Source of the DNA: an uncultured Fibrobacter sp. | Lineage (GTDB): Bacteria; Fibrobacterota; Fibrobacteria; Fibrobacterales; Fibrobacteraceae | DNA: 18,285 nucleotides | Direction of reading: 5' to 3' | Assembly (NCBI GenBank): GCA_934700345.1 | Contig: CAKUXP010000038.1 | Coordinates: 1 to 18,285, forward strand | Shown here: piece after piece, positions 7,387 through 15,390 of the stretch | Numbering within the stretch: the stretch's first letter is position 1 | Layout: every line of letters begins with the position of its first letter | Made by a program: the position numbers and the translations under genes | Notes under the pieces: generated by a model | What the model was told of the DNA's origin: nothing | The model's database searches: none | What the model saw: only the letters and a program-made list of their open reading frames with translations

Positions 7387-8466
7387 CTATAATCGACTGT
7401 CAAGAAACCGAAGCGTTTCCGACAAGGCGAAATTTCGGACATTCTCTCTAGAAAGATACAGGTCGTGCATTCCGCCTTCGACTTCGACGAGCGTAACATT
7501 TTTCCCAAGACCCGCGCCATAGCGGTGGATGTCTTTTACGTCAAGAACGCCATCGCAATGCGCATAAGCCTCCGTCCAGATTTTTTCATCGACGCTGCAC
7601 GAACTGTGCATCACGAGAACCGGCGTCTCAATTTGCAGACCTTTCTGTACTTCCAGATGCCCCAGGTGTATCGCACGGATCCAACCGAGCGTTTTCGGCG
7701 GAGCGACAAGAGGTTTCAGCCGCAAGTCGTAATCCCACTCGCCTTTTTCGCTTTCGTGAAGGCTCATCCCGTAATTCGGATTGGGAGATTCGTCCATTTT
7801 CACATCGGGAAACCATTTTGCCAGGAAGGAGACTGCGGGAATGGCTACACTTTCTACCAGCGCATTCATATTCATGTCCAAAAAGGGACTGTTCAGGACG
7901 ATGGCAAAGAAGTTTTTCCCGCGGTTTCTTGAATCGGCATAGAGGGAAACAACCAACCCGCCCGTGCTATGCCCGATAAGCGCAACCGGAAGATTTTCTC
8001 CCGCTAGACGCTTCGCCATCGAGACAGCCGAATCCAACTCGGGAAAATACTCGCCGACGGAATCCGCATCAAAGGCCCGATCGGAAGACCGCAAGGAGCG
8101 CCCATAGCGGTGCAGATCAATTGCAAAAAACGCATACCCCGCCGAATCGAGACTTTTCGCCAGTTCGCGTTGGAAAAAGTAATCGTTGTAGCCATGGACA
8201 TACAGGACGATGCCTTTGCTCCGCCGTGCCGAGGAGTCAAAGGGATAACGGATAAGCGTCGCCGGATGTTCCGAGCGGATCGGGTAGATGACAAAGGGCT
8301 CTCCGAGAAGCGGATCCGTCTGGATCTTTTCACAGGCCACCACAGGGGTAACCGAAGACTCCGACTGCGTCCCGCAAGCGCCGAGGATAGTTCCCGCAAG
8401 AAGCACGGCAAGCACAGTCTTCCAAAAACTCCGTTCTGTAGAAAATAAGCGCATGTTCATCAACAT
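7387..8466 (-). CDS. Lipoprotein alpha/beta hydrolase (monoacylglycerol lipase / S33-like)
   Basis: 359 residues from the first ATG. Internal ATGs at codons 3 and 5 are also possible starts. A hydrophobic N-terminus ends in ILGAC, a plausible lipobox with Cys31, so the protein is probably lipid-anchored in the envelope. The alpha/beta hydrolase fold is shown by VLYVHGYNDYFFQ (oxyanion region), the nucleophile elbow GHSTGG with Ser167, and a C-terminal EGGMHDL supplying His334. The acid residue probably lies in the VLDVKD stretch. The pattern resembles Hydrolase_4 family lipases or esterases; the substrate is unknown. Its 3' end lies 12 bases from the convergent GGDEF-like gene with no visible terminator between them. 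Confidence 0.82.
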   Translation of the reverse strand: MLMNMRLFSTERSFWKTVLAVLLAGTILGACGTQSESSVTPVVACEKIQTDPLLGEPFVIYPIRSEHPATLIRYPFDSSARRSKGIVLYVHGYNDYFFQRELAKSLDSAGYAFFAIDLHRYGRSLRSSDRAFDADSVGEYFPELDSAVSMAKRLAGENLPVALIGHSTGGLVVSLYADSRNRGKNFFAIVLNSPFLDMNMNALVESVAIPAVSFLAKWFPDVKMDESPNPNYGMSLHESEKGEWDYDLRLKPLVAPPKTLGWIRAIHLGHLEVQKGLQIETPVLVMHSSCSVDEKIWTEAYAHCDGVLDVKDIHRYGAGLGKNVTLVEVEGGMHDLYLSRENVRNFALSETLRFLDSRL

Positions 8467-8471
8467 ATAAA

Positions 8472-8477
8472 ATTATA
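8472..8477 (-). promoter_or_regulatory. Perfect TATAAT, candidate -10 of the hydrolase gene
   Basis: On the minus strand TATAAT lies 6 bases before the first possible ATG (8466). If used, transcription would begin about at that ATG, favouring leaderless translation or one of the later ATGs at codons 3 and 5. No good -35 is visible at 16-18 bases. Confidence 0.4.
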
Positions 8478-8532
8478 TCTCTACTCAAACGACAGCCGTG
8501 ACAATTTTGCAACGCCGGCCATTCCCTTTTGC

Positions 8533-8540
8533 TATATTTG
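8533..8540 (+). promoter_or_regulatory. TATATTTG, candidate -10 of the malic enzyme gene
   Basis: The TATATTTG is followed 4 bases later by a small inverted repeat GCTCG-N8-CGAGC (8545-8562) in the presumed leader of maeB. A similar AT element precedes several genes in this window. No -35 match at standard spacing was found; TTGCAA lies 20 bases upstream. Confidence 0.4.
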
Positions 8541-8590
8541 TCAAGCTCGAATCAAAACGAGCGAAAACGCAAGAAACAAAAGGTTCATCT

Positions 8591-10894
8591 ATGTCCAATC
8601 TAAACGAAGAAGCACTCGCCTACCACGCCAGCGGAAAACCCGGAAAGATCGAAGTCGTTCCGACCAAAGCGCACAGCACGCAGACGGACCTCGGGCTCGC
8701 CTACACGCCCGGCGTAGCGGCTCCTTGCCTCGAAATCGAAAAGGACAACAACAAGGCTTACGACTACACGACCAAGGGAAACCTCGTCGCCGTGATTTCC
8801 AACGGAACCGCCGTTCTGGGTCTCGGAGACATCGGAGCGGTCGCCGGAAAGCCTGTCATGGAAGGCAAGGGACTTCTGTTCAAGATTTATGCCGGTGTCG
8901 ACGTCTTTGACATCGAAGTGAACGAAAAAGATCCGAAGAAGTTTATCGAAATCGTCAAGGGCATCGCTCCGACATTCGGCGGCATCAACCTTGAAGACAT
9001 CAAGGCTCCGGAATGCTTTGAAATCGAAGACGGTCTCAAGGAGGCCCTCGACATTCCCGTGATGCACGACGACCAGCACGGCACAGCGATCATCAGCAGC
9101 GCTGCTCTCGTAAACGCACTCGACCTTGCAGGCAAGGACATTGACAAGGTGAAGCTCGTGGTAAACGGTGCGGGCGCTGCGGCAATCGCCTGCACAAAGC
9201 TCTACCTGTCCCTCGGGGTTAAGAAGGAAAATGTCGTCATGGTCGACAGCAAGGGAGTAATCAGCAAGTCCCGCAAGAACCTCACCCCGCAAAAGGAATT
9301 CTTTGCCACGGACCGCAAAGACGTTTCGACTCTTACCGAAGCAATGAAAGACGCGGACGTTTTCCTCGGGCTTTCCAAGCCGAACATTCTCACCAAGGAA
9401 ATGATTCAGTCGATGGCGAAGAACCCGATCGTGTTTGCGCTTGCGAACCCCGTGCCGGAAGTTTCCTATGACGTCGCGATGAGTTCCCGTGAAGACATCA
9501 TCTTCGCGACAGGCAGAAGCGACTACCCGAACCAGGTGAACAACGTCATCGGCTTTCCCTACATCTTCCGCGGAGCCCTGGATGTCCGTGCGACAGCCAT
9601 CAACGAACACATGAAGCACGCCGCTGTCCGCGCCATTGCGGATCTTGCGAGAAAGCCCGTGCCGGAAGTGGTGAACATCGCCTACAATTCCGAGCGCTTC
9701 TCCTTCGGGCGCAACTACATCATCCCGAAGCCAATGGACCCGCGTCTTCTCACCGACGTTTCAATCGCCGTCGCCAAGGCAGCCATCGAGAGCGGAGTCG
9801 CCCGCAAGACGATCACCGATTGGGATGCCTACGCCGACAGTCTCCGCGACATGATGGGTTACGATAACAAGCTCATCCGCGGTTTCGAGAACATGGCCCG
9901 CAGCAACCCGAAGCGCGTCGTATTCGCCGAAGGCGCGAGCGTAAACATGATCCGCGCTGCTATCCAAGCAAAGACGGAAGGCGTTGCCTTCCCGATTCTT
10001 CTCGGGAATCCAGAGCGCATCCGCGAAACTGCCGAAAAGGAAAAACTTGACATTTCCGGCATCGATATCGTAAACCCGCGTTCCGCAGACGAAGCGGATC
10101 GCCGTCTCAAGTTCGCCAAGATTTACGCGAACGAAAACGGTCGTAACGGCGTCACCACGGAAAAGGCCCGCGACGACATGTTCGAACGCAACCACTTCGG
10201 TATGATGATGGTGAAGGTCGGCGATGCGGACGCACTGATTTCCGGTTCCAACTCGCGCTACTCCACGACCATCGAACTCGCCAAGGAAATGATCGGAATC
10301 CGCGACGATTACAAGCACTTTGGAGCGCTCCATATTCTGAGCACCAAGAAGGGAACATTCTTCCTCGCCGATACGCTCGTAAACCGCGACCCAGATACGG
10401 AAACGCTTGTCGATATCACGAAGCTCACACACGACGCGGTCCAGTTCTTCGCCCACGAACCGGTGATGGCGATGCTCAGCTACGAGAATTTCGGATCTGA
10501 CGAAAAGGTGCCGAACGGTTCCGCAAGTTCCGTCCGGGATGCCGTGAAGATTCTCCACGAAAAATATCCAGGCTATGACGTTGACGGCGAAATGCAGGCT
10601 TGTGTCGCCCTGAACAAGGACCTGCGCGACGCCAAGTACCCGTTCAATACCCTGAAAGGCAAGGATGTGAACACGCTTATCTTCCCGTGCCTCTCTTCGG
10701 CGAACATCACCTGCAAGATGCTCCTTGAAATGGGCGTAGGCGAATCCATCGGACCGGTACAAATGGGCCTCAAGAAGCCGGTGCACTTCACCGACGCGGA
10801 CGCATCCGTCCACGACATTTTCAACCTCACCGTCGCCGCCGTCATCGACGCAATCGTGCAAGAGAAAAAGGACAAGGCGAGCGTCGCAAAATAA
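8591..10894 (+). CDS. maeB: Malic enzyme with C-terminal phosphotransacetylase-like domain (NADP-type, MaeB)
   Basis: 767 residues, matching the long MaeB class. The malic N-terminal domain has the catalytic Tyr in YTPGVAAPC (about 38-46), Lys in GKGLLFK (92-98) and the metal ligands in LEDIKAPECFEIE and HDDQHGTA. The NAD(P)-binding domain has NGAGAAAIAC (192-201). The phosphate acetyltransferase-like domain begins around residue 440 (KRVVFAEGASVNMIRAA) and is thought to be regulatory in this class. It decarboxylates malate to pyruvate, producing NADPH; cofactor preference is inferred from the architecture. I choose the ATG at 8591, preceded by AAAGG at good spacing. An earlier in-frame ATG at 8498 would add 31 unconserved residues and include the candidate promoter. 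The C-terminal KKDKASVAK is duplicated just downstream. Confidence 0.94.
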   Translation: MSNLNEEALAYHASGKPGKIEVVPTKAHSTQTDLGLAYTPGVAAPCLEIEKDNNKAYDYTTKGNLVAVISNGTAVLGLGDIGAVAGKPVMEGKGLLFKIYAGVDVFDIEVNEKDPKKFIEIVKGIAPTFGGINLEDIKAPECFEIEDGLKEALDIPVMHDDQHGTAIISSAALVNALDLAGKDIDKVKLVVNGAGAAAIACTKLYLSLGVKKENVVMVDSKGVISKSRKNLTPQKEFFATDRKDVSTLTEAMKDADVFLGLSKPNILTKEMIQSMAKNPIVFALANPVPEVSYDVAMSSREDIIFATGRSDYPNQVNNVIGFPYIFRGALDVRATAINEHMKHAAVRAIADLARKPVPEVVNIAYNSERFSFGRNYIIPKPMDPRLLTDVSIAVAKAAIESGVARKTITDWDAYADSLRDMMGYDNKLIRGFENMARSNPKRVVFAEGASVNMIRAAIQAKTEGVAFPILLGNPERIRETAEKEKLDISGIDIVNPRSADEADRRLKFAKIYANENGRNGVTTEKARDDMFERNHFGMMMVKVGDADALISGSNSRYSTTIELAKEMIGIRDDYKHFGALHILSTKKGTFFLADTLVNRDPDTETLVDITKLTHDAVQFFAHEPVMAMLSYENFGSDEKVPNGSASSVRDAVKILHEKYPGYDVDGEMQACVALNKDLRDAKYPFNTLKGKDVNTLIFPCLSSANITCKMLLEMGVGESIGPVQMGLKKPVHFTDADASVHDIFNLTVAAVIDAIVQEKKDKASVAK

Positions 10895-10991
10895 ACCGAA
10901 GGTTTGTTTTATGACCGAGCCGCCTTTTTCGCGATGGAGCGAAGCGACAGCGCAAAAGAAGGACAAGGCGAGTGTCGCAAAATAAACCGAA
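10868..10991 (+). repeat. 33-bp direct repeat flanking a 58-bp insert at the 3' end of maeB
   Basis: Bases 10868-10900 (last codons of maeB, stop and ACCGAA) recur at 10959-10991 with a single C/T difference. The 58 bases between (10901-10958) hold TTCGC-GATGGA-GCGAA and an outer imperfect hairpin CTTTTTCGC / GCGCAAAAG. The layout fits a short structured element with a long target duplication, or a 91-bp tandem duplication that later diverged. Confidence 0.85.
10911..10985 (+). CDS. 24-codon mini-ORF ending in a copy of the malic enzyme C-terminus
   Basis: An ATG preceded by GAAGG at 9 bases opens a frame that starts MTEPPFSRWSEATAQ and finishes KKDKASVAK, the same last nine residues as the malic enzyme. 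The second 33-bp repeat copy is therefore read in the same frame as the original. It lies before the operon terminator, so it is probably transcribed with maeB. Translation is unproven. It could equally be a by-product of a short repeated element inserting at the gene end. Confidence 0.3.
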   Translation: MTEPPFSRWSEATAQKKDKASVAK

Positions 10992-11025
10992 TGTCAAAAA
11001 GTAAAATCAAAGTAAAATTCAAACG

Positions 11026-11050
11026 AAGCCGTCCACGAGACGGCTTTTTT
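11026..11050 (+). terminator. Rho-independent terminator after maeB
   Basis: AGCCGTC and GACGGCT form a perfect 7-bp stem around CACGA, extended by an outer A-T pair, followed by a run of T. It lies 131 bases past the maeB stop and just after the duplicated segment. Confidence 0.9.
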
Positions 11051-11063
11051 AATAGTCCTTTTT

Positions 11064-11070
11064 TATATTT
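11064..11070 (+). promoter_or_regulatory. TATATTT, candidate -10 of the DedA gene
   Basis: A TATATTT lies 21 bases before the DedA ATG and immediately after the maeB terminator, so the gene needs its own promoter here. No clear -35 is visible. Confidence 0.4.
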
Positions 11071-11091
11071 AGCATAAATTAAGGGCTTTTC

Positions 11092-11784
11092 ATGAAAAGA
11101 AAATTTCTATTTGCACTGGTCCTGCTGTTTTCGTCCGCGGCATTCGCCGGAGACAGCACATCCATCTACACGAAAATCACCGATTGGTACAGCGACAACC
11201 TGAACTACGGAACCGTCGCGCTTCTAATGACCGTGGAAAGTTCTTTCATCCCGTTTCCGTCCGAGGTCGTCGTGCCGCCTGCCGCTTACAAGGCCCTGCA
11301 ACCGGATTCGGGCCTGAACATCATCCTGGTCATTCTGTTCGCCACCCTAGGAGCCATCATCGGCGCACTCATCAACTACTATCTCGCCAAATTCCTCGGC
11401 CGTCCGATTATCGACAAGTTTGCCGATTCCCGCATCGGAGCCATGTGCCTGCTCGATTCGAAAAAAGTCGCCCAGGCAGAAGATTTTTTCCGCAGACACG
11501 GTGCGATATCCACCTTTGTCGGCAGGTTCATTCCCGCCATTCGCCAGCTGATTTCCATCCCCGCAGGCATCGCCGACATGAAGCTTTCCACATTTGTCAC
11601 GTTCACCGCCCTCGGAGCGTGCCTCTGGAATATCGTGCTTGCGCTCTTGGGCGTCCTCGCCCACGGACAGAGCGACATCATCCAAAAGTACAATTCCGAA
11701 CTTTCGATGGTTCTTTTGGGCCTCGCCGGGCTTTTTGTCTGCTTCATCCTGTATAAAGGCATCCGCAAGAAACGCCAAAAATGA
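11092..11784 (+). CDS. DedA/SNARE-associated (VTT-domain) membrane protein
   Basis: 230 residues with several hydrophobic segments. Family motifs are clear: ESSFIPFPSEVVVPPAA (about 50-65), with the conserved acidic and Pro residues of the re-entrant region, and GRFIPAIRQLISIPAGIADM (144-163), the DedA arginine motif. DedA proteins act in the inner membrane and several are linked to lipid (undecaprenyl phosphate or phospholipid) translocation and envelope homeostasis; the exact substrate here is unknown. The N-terminus (MKRKFLFALVLLFSSAAFAGD) looks like a cleavable signal peptide with AFA at the cut, which is not usual in the classic bacterial members. The ATG has AAGG 7 bases upstream. It converges with the next gene, 33 bases apart, with no obvious terminator. 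Confidence 0.9.
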   Translation: MKRKFLFALVLLFSSAAFAGDSTSIYTKITDWYSDNLNYGTVALLMTVESSFIPFPSEVVVPPAAYKALQPDSGLNIILVILFATLGAIIGALINYYLAKFLGRPIIDKFADSRIGAMCLLDSKKVAQAEDFFRRHGAISTFVGRFIPAIRQLISIPAGIADMKLSTFVTFTALGACLWNIVLALLGVLAHGQSDIIQKYNSELSMVLLGLAGLFVCFILYKGIRKKRQK

Positions 11785-11817
11785 TTTTTGAAACGGACGA
11801 GCCTTACAAAGCGCCCG

Positions 11818-12408
11818 CTAGAAATCGCAGTTTTCCACGCAGCGGTTCCGCAGGAACTTTGCCGTGTGCACCACGATTCCCTTGTTGTACTTATGATAGA
11901 CGCCTTCGCGGACGCCGTTTACAAATTCCATGTCCTCGGAAATCAACCCCTGTTCGTTGAACATCCTGGCGACGCCTTGAACCCGACCGTTTTCGTAGCG
12001 GAACTCCGAACGCAGCGTCCCTTTTGCATCCCAGCTTTTAGAGACGCCTTCCAGCATCCCGATTGAATAAAAATCCTGGCTTTTCAGCTTGCCGTTATCA
12101 TAGAAAGTCTTGGATTCGCCGTGTTCTTCTCCGTTTGCATAATGGACTTCCTGCCACAGCGAACCGTTCGCGTAAAAGCTCCGGTAGATTCCGTCGAGCT
12201 TTCCCTCCTTATATTCCGCCTCGACTCCGACCTTTCCGTTCGGATAATACGAGACAAAATGTCCATCCCGAACCGACGAACCTTTTTTCACCGTATAGAG
12301 TTCTTGCAAGGCTCCGCTATCCGAAAGGACGCGGACCGTATCCCGCTCGGCAGCATTCGCCAAGGCCAACGCAACAAGGCATACCAGCACGATGTTTTTT
12401 CGTTTCAT
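11818..12408 (-). CDS. Secreted MORN-type (YwqK-like) repeat protein
   Basis: 196 residues. The ATG at 12408 has GAGGA 7 bases upstream; an upstream in-frame TTG would add eight residues and is less likely. A signal peptide (MKRKNIVLVCLVALALANA) leads into about six 22-23 residue repeats of the MORN_2 kind, e.g. GHFVSYYPNGKV, GIYRSFYANGSLWQEVHY, GESKTFYDNGKLKSQDFY, GVSKSWDAKGTLRSEFRY. Pattern: G-x3-x-[FY]-x-NG-x-L then an aromatic strand and a glycine turn. Such proteins are often labelled YwqK-family antitoxin, but a toxin partner is absent here and the signal peptide argues for an envelope role. The C-terminus has a Cys pair (CVENC). Function unknown. It is divergent from the radical SAM gene 50 bases away. 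Confidence 0.8.
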   Translation of the reverse strand: MKRKNIVLVCLVALALANAAERDTVRVLSDSGALQELYTVKKGSSVRDGHFVSYYPNGKVGVEAEYKEGKLDGIYRSFYANGSLWQEVHYANGEEHGESKTFYDNGKLKSQDFYSIGMLEGVSKSWDAKGTLRSEFRYENGRVQGVARMFNEQGLISEDMEFVNGVREGVYHKYNKGIVVHTAKFLRNRCVENCDF

Positions 12409-12458
12409 TTCATCATCCTCGTTCTTTTTCAAAATTAGAATGTATTTTTTGACTGCCT

Positions 12459-13955
12459 ATGCGTGTTACGTTTTTAAATCCGCCTTATTTCCCCATGTTC
12501 AGCCGGGAATCCCGCAGTCCCTGCGTCACCAAGTCGAGCACTCTCTACTGGCCGATGTTCTTGAGCTATGCGGCGGGAACCGTCGAAGCGGATGGCAACG
12601 AAGTGCAGCTGATCGACAGCCCGGCGATGGGAATCGACCTCGAAGCGACCGTTGCCAAGATTCGCACCTTTGGGCCGGAACTCATCATCGCAAGCACGAG
12701 CACGCCGAGCATCATCAACGACCTTTCCGTCATCAAGACGCTCAAGGTACTTTTCAACGTTCCCACGGCAATCATGGGAACGCACGCGACCGCGGAACCG
12801 CTCGAAACCCTGCAGACCGAGCCGAACCTCGATTATGTCATCATCGGCGAAGCGGACTACACGGCGCGCAACCTGGTGCGGCATCTCCGCGGAGAAATCC
12901 CGAGCCCATCGGATATCGCGGGCCTCGCCTACCGCACCCCGGACGGCGGAATCGACTTCCAGCCCGAAGGTCCGAAAATTGCAAACCTCGATGAGCTTCC
13001 CTGGGTGAGCAAGACCTATTACAAGCACCTTTTCTCTTGCTACAAGCGCTACTTCTACGGAGCGAACCTCAACCCTATCGTGGTGATTCTTTCCGGGCGC
13101 GGATGCCCGAACCGTTGCAGCTATTGCGTTATTCCGCAAACGCTGAACGGCCACACATTTCGGATGCGTTCGCCAAAAGATGTTGTCGATGAACTCGAAT
13201 TTATCAAGGCGCACTTTGAAGATTTGGGCGAAGTCTTTTTCGAGGACGACACGTTTACCGCCAACCACAGGCACGTCCAGGAAATCTGCGAAGAAATCTT
13301 GCGTCGCAAGCTGAAGATCACGTGGAGCTGCAATGCCCGCGCCGACGTGCCGCTCGAACTTCTAAAGCTGATGCACCGGGCCGGCGGACGCGAAATGTGT
13401 GTCGGATTCGAAAGCGCAAGTCCCGAAGTTCTGCAGAACATCCACAAGGGCGTAAAGAACACGGACAAGGCGATTGAATTTATGCGGAACGCTCGCAAGG
13501 CGGGATTTCTCGTCCACGGATGCTTCATGGTCGGCAACCCGGGCGACACGGCGGAAACGCTCCGCATGACGCTCGACTACGCAAAGAAGCTGAACCCGAA
13601 CACGGCGCAGTTCTATCCTATCATGGCGTATCCCGGAACCGAAGCCTACAAGGAAGCGCTCGAAAGCGGCGCGCTCGAAAGCCGCGATTACAGCCAGTGG
13701 CTCGATAAGGACGGATTCCACCGCACGACGATTCACCGGGGAAACCTTTCCAGCCAGGACCTAGTCGATTTTTGCGACAAGGCTCGCCGCGAATTTTACC
13801 TCCGCCCGAGCTACATCTTCCGGCAGGGAATCATGGCGATAAGAAACCCGAAGGAACGCTACCGGGTTTTCCGCGGATTCCACACGCTCGTCAAGCACCT
13901 TTTCCGCAAGCACGGAGAACTCGCCGTGCGACAGGCTCCGACAAGTAAACGGTAA
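12459..13955 (+). CDS. B12-binding-domain radical SAM protein
   Basis: 498 residues. The N-terminal ~140 residues look like a cobalamin-binding-type Rossmann domain (FLNPPYFP, GNEVQLIDSPA, IMGTHATAEP, YVIIGEADYTARNLVRHL) but lack the DxHxxG base-off histidine motif, as is common in this class. The radical SAM core carries the 4Fe-4S motif CPNRCSYC with Cys216, Cys220 and Cys223, then EVFFEDDTF and a glycine motif MCVGFESASPEVL. Members include methyltransferases and ring or chain modifying enzymes such as the HpnP/HpnJ- and BchE-like groups; the substrate cannot be told from sequence. No clear Shine-Dalgarno precedes the ATG. The stop lies 14 bases from the convergent gene. Confidence 0.88.
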   Translation: MRVTFLNPPYFPMFSRESRSPCVTKSSTLYWPMFLSYAAGTVEADGNEVQLIDSPAMGIDLEATVAKIRTFGPELIIASTSTPSIINDLSVIKTLKVLFNVPTAIMGTHATAEPLETLQTEPNLDYVIIGEADYTARNLVRHLRGEIPSPSDIAGLAYRTPDGGIDFQPEGPKIANLDELPWVSKTYYKHLFSCYKRYFYGANLNPIVVILSGRGCPNRCSYCVIPQTLNGHTFRMRSPKDVVDELEFIKAHFEDLGEVFFEDDTFTANHRHVQEICEEILRRKLKITWSCNARADVPLELLKLMHRAGGREMCVGFESASPEVLQNIHKGVKNTDKAIEFMRNARKAGFLVHGCFMVGNPGDTAETLRMTLDYAKKLNPNTAQFYPIMAYPGTEAYKEALESGALESRDYSQWLDKDGFHRTTIHRGNLSSQDLVDFCDKARREFYLRPSYIFRQGIMAIRNPKERYRVFRGFHTLVKHLFRKHGELAVRQAPTSKR

Positions 13956-13969
13956 ATTCCGGAAAGTCG

Positions 13970-15319
13970 CTACTTAATTTGTATGCGACGAGTTTCCGTT
14001 CCGACTTTTAGCAGATAATTTCCCGAAGCGGGAAGTTTTACTTTGGCGCTGTTCAAAACATTTCCGTGCGAAATAATCTGGCCAATGGAATTGAACACGG
14101 CAAAATCGACCGGCGAAGCGGAACGAATCCGAACAAAGGAATTTTCGATTCGGATATCGATATTTTGCCGGACATGTTCCGGGAAAAGCGCCGTTGTCGT
14201 TACAGAATAGGGCAAGAAGAACGAAGAATCGCCCGCCTCGTCCCGAATTTTCACCAGGTAATCCCCGGACGCCAATTGGCAAAAACCGTTTTCAACGAAA
14301 ATCCGGTTGGCGCATCCCGGATTGAAACCTCCATAGACGCAGCCATACTGCGGCTGCAAAATTTTTTCACTTTTGACAAGAACCGAATCCTTGGAATAAA
14401 TCGAATAATAGACGGGATAACGGTTAAAATCGATTTGATGACAAGCTGGCACAAAGTCTTTTTCGAGGGATAGTTTTTTCAACGGGCAATTTTTCCGAAT
14501 GTCCAGCAAATAGACAATTCCCGAATCTCCATAAAGCTCCTCGCCTTTCGAATAGCAGGAGTAATTCAAATCCGGCACGAGAAACAGGGAATCGACATCT
14601 TCCAAGCCGAACGGCACCAAATCCGTTCTGCCAAGCGCAAAGCCGTTCTTTCCTATCGGAGAACTACGCAAGGAATCGCTTTTTCCATACAGGAGAAATT
14701 CTTCCGGACGGTAATCCGCTTTTTTCCAAGTGTAACGGAACCAGCCCGGAAAAGCCGAATCATCCGGGACCATTTCCCAAAAATCTCTGGAATCTTTCGC
14801 ATCGACAATCACAGGCGTATCATCGATCCAGTTCTTAGCATCGGGAATCAGTACAAACAAATTAAATTCTTTTTCGCTCAGGAAAAAGCCTTGTTCTTTT
14901 CGGGCATCTTCCGCGTAAAATCCATACTGATCATCCAAATCCCCAAACCGGAAACTTTTTTCCGGAATAAAAAAGATGGAATCCCGAAGCGAAAACACTT
15001 TGTCAAACAAAACCTTTAACGGAATAGCCCGCAACGTTTCCGCCGGAAAGCCGCCAAGCCCGACAGGTTCCAAGAACAGCGAATCGGAATCTTTATAAAT
15101 GAAAATGGAATCCGGCAGGGAATCCCCAGCCCATGTGTAACGGAACCAGCCAAGCGTATCGGAGGACATCGCCAGCGGCAAAGCCTTATTTTCATTTTCA
15201 ACGACAACAGGCGTCGAACGGAACCAAGTCTCCGTATAGGGCGGAAGCACAAAAAACGTTTTTTCCGAAGAGACGGCAAAAGAGGTTAAAAAGAGAATAC
15301 TAGAAAAAACTTTTGACAT
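13970..15319 (-). CDS. Secreted two-module protein with C-terminal sorting-like domain (possible T9SS cargo)
   Basis: 449 residues; no family recognised for the main body. A signal peptide-like N-terminus (MSKVFSSILFLTSFAVSS) is followed by two related ~95-residue modules (about 21-120 and 153-250). Both contain F-V-L-x-P, W-x-x-x-T-P-V, GWFRYTW, a SDSL near the module end, and D-S-x-F-x-x-P. The last ~50 residues (VDFAVFNSIGQIISHG ... LPASGNYLLKVGTETRRIQIK) resemble the Por secretion-type CTD used by type IX secretion, which Fibrobacter is known to encode. Export to the surface is inferred. The ATG has GAGG 7 bases upstream and a good promoter. Base composition is clearly more AT-rich than the neighbouring biosynthetic genes, suggesting accessory content. 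Confidence 0.75.
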   Translation of the reverse strand: MSKVFSSILFLTSFAVSSEKTFFVLPPYTETWFRSTPVVVENENKALPLAMSSDTLGWFRYTWAGDSLPDSIFIYKDSDSLFLEPVGLGGFPAETLRAIPLKVLFDKVFSLRDSIFFIPEKSFRFGDLDDQYGFYAEDARKEQGFFLSEKEFNLFVLIPDAKNWIDDTPVIVDAKDSRDFWEMVPDDSAFPGWFRYTWKKADYRPEEFLLYGKSDSLRSSPIGKNGFALGRTDLVPFGLEDVDSLFLVPDLNYSCYSKGEELYGDSGIVYLLDIRKNCPLKKLSLEKDFVPACHQIDFNRYPVYYSIYSKDSVLVKSEKILQPQYGCVYGGFNPGCANRIFVENGFCQLASGDYLVKIRDEAGDSSFFLPYSVTTTALFPEHVRQNIDIRIENSFVRIRSASPVDFAVFNSIGQIISHGNVLNSAKVKLPASGNYLLKVGTETRRIQIK

Positions 15320-15339
15320 AAGGCGACCTCAACAAGACA

Positions 15340-15368
15340 AATGTAAACTCAAGAAAAAAAACAGTCAA
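15340..15368 (-). promoter_or_regulatory. Promoter of the secreted two-module gene
   Basis: On the minus strand TTGACT (15363-15368) and TACATT (15340-15345) are separated by exactly 17 bases, a near-consensus sigma-70 pair. The -10 is followed by TG. The start codon is 20 bases beyond the -10. This is the best promoter in the window. Confidence 0.7.
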
Positions 15369-15390
15369 GTAAAAAAAACTATTTCAATCC

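Noticed and set aside
8498..8590. Upstream ATG for the malic enzyme
   Set aside because: Would add 31 unconserved residues and overlap the likely promoter; the ATG at 8591 has a good ribosome site.
8600..10966. Long minus-strand frames (about 340 and 400 codons) opposite maeB
   Set aside because: maeB shows every catalytic motif on the plus strand; the antisense frames have no family features.
11818..12408. Antitoxin of a toxin-antitoxin pair
   Set aside because: The YwqK-like label rests only on MORN_2 repeats; the protein has a signal peptide and no toxin gene is adjacent.
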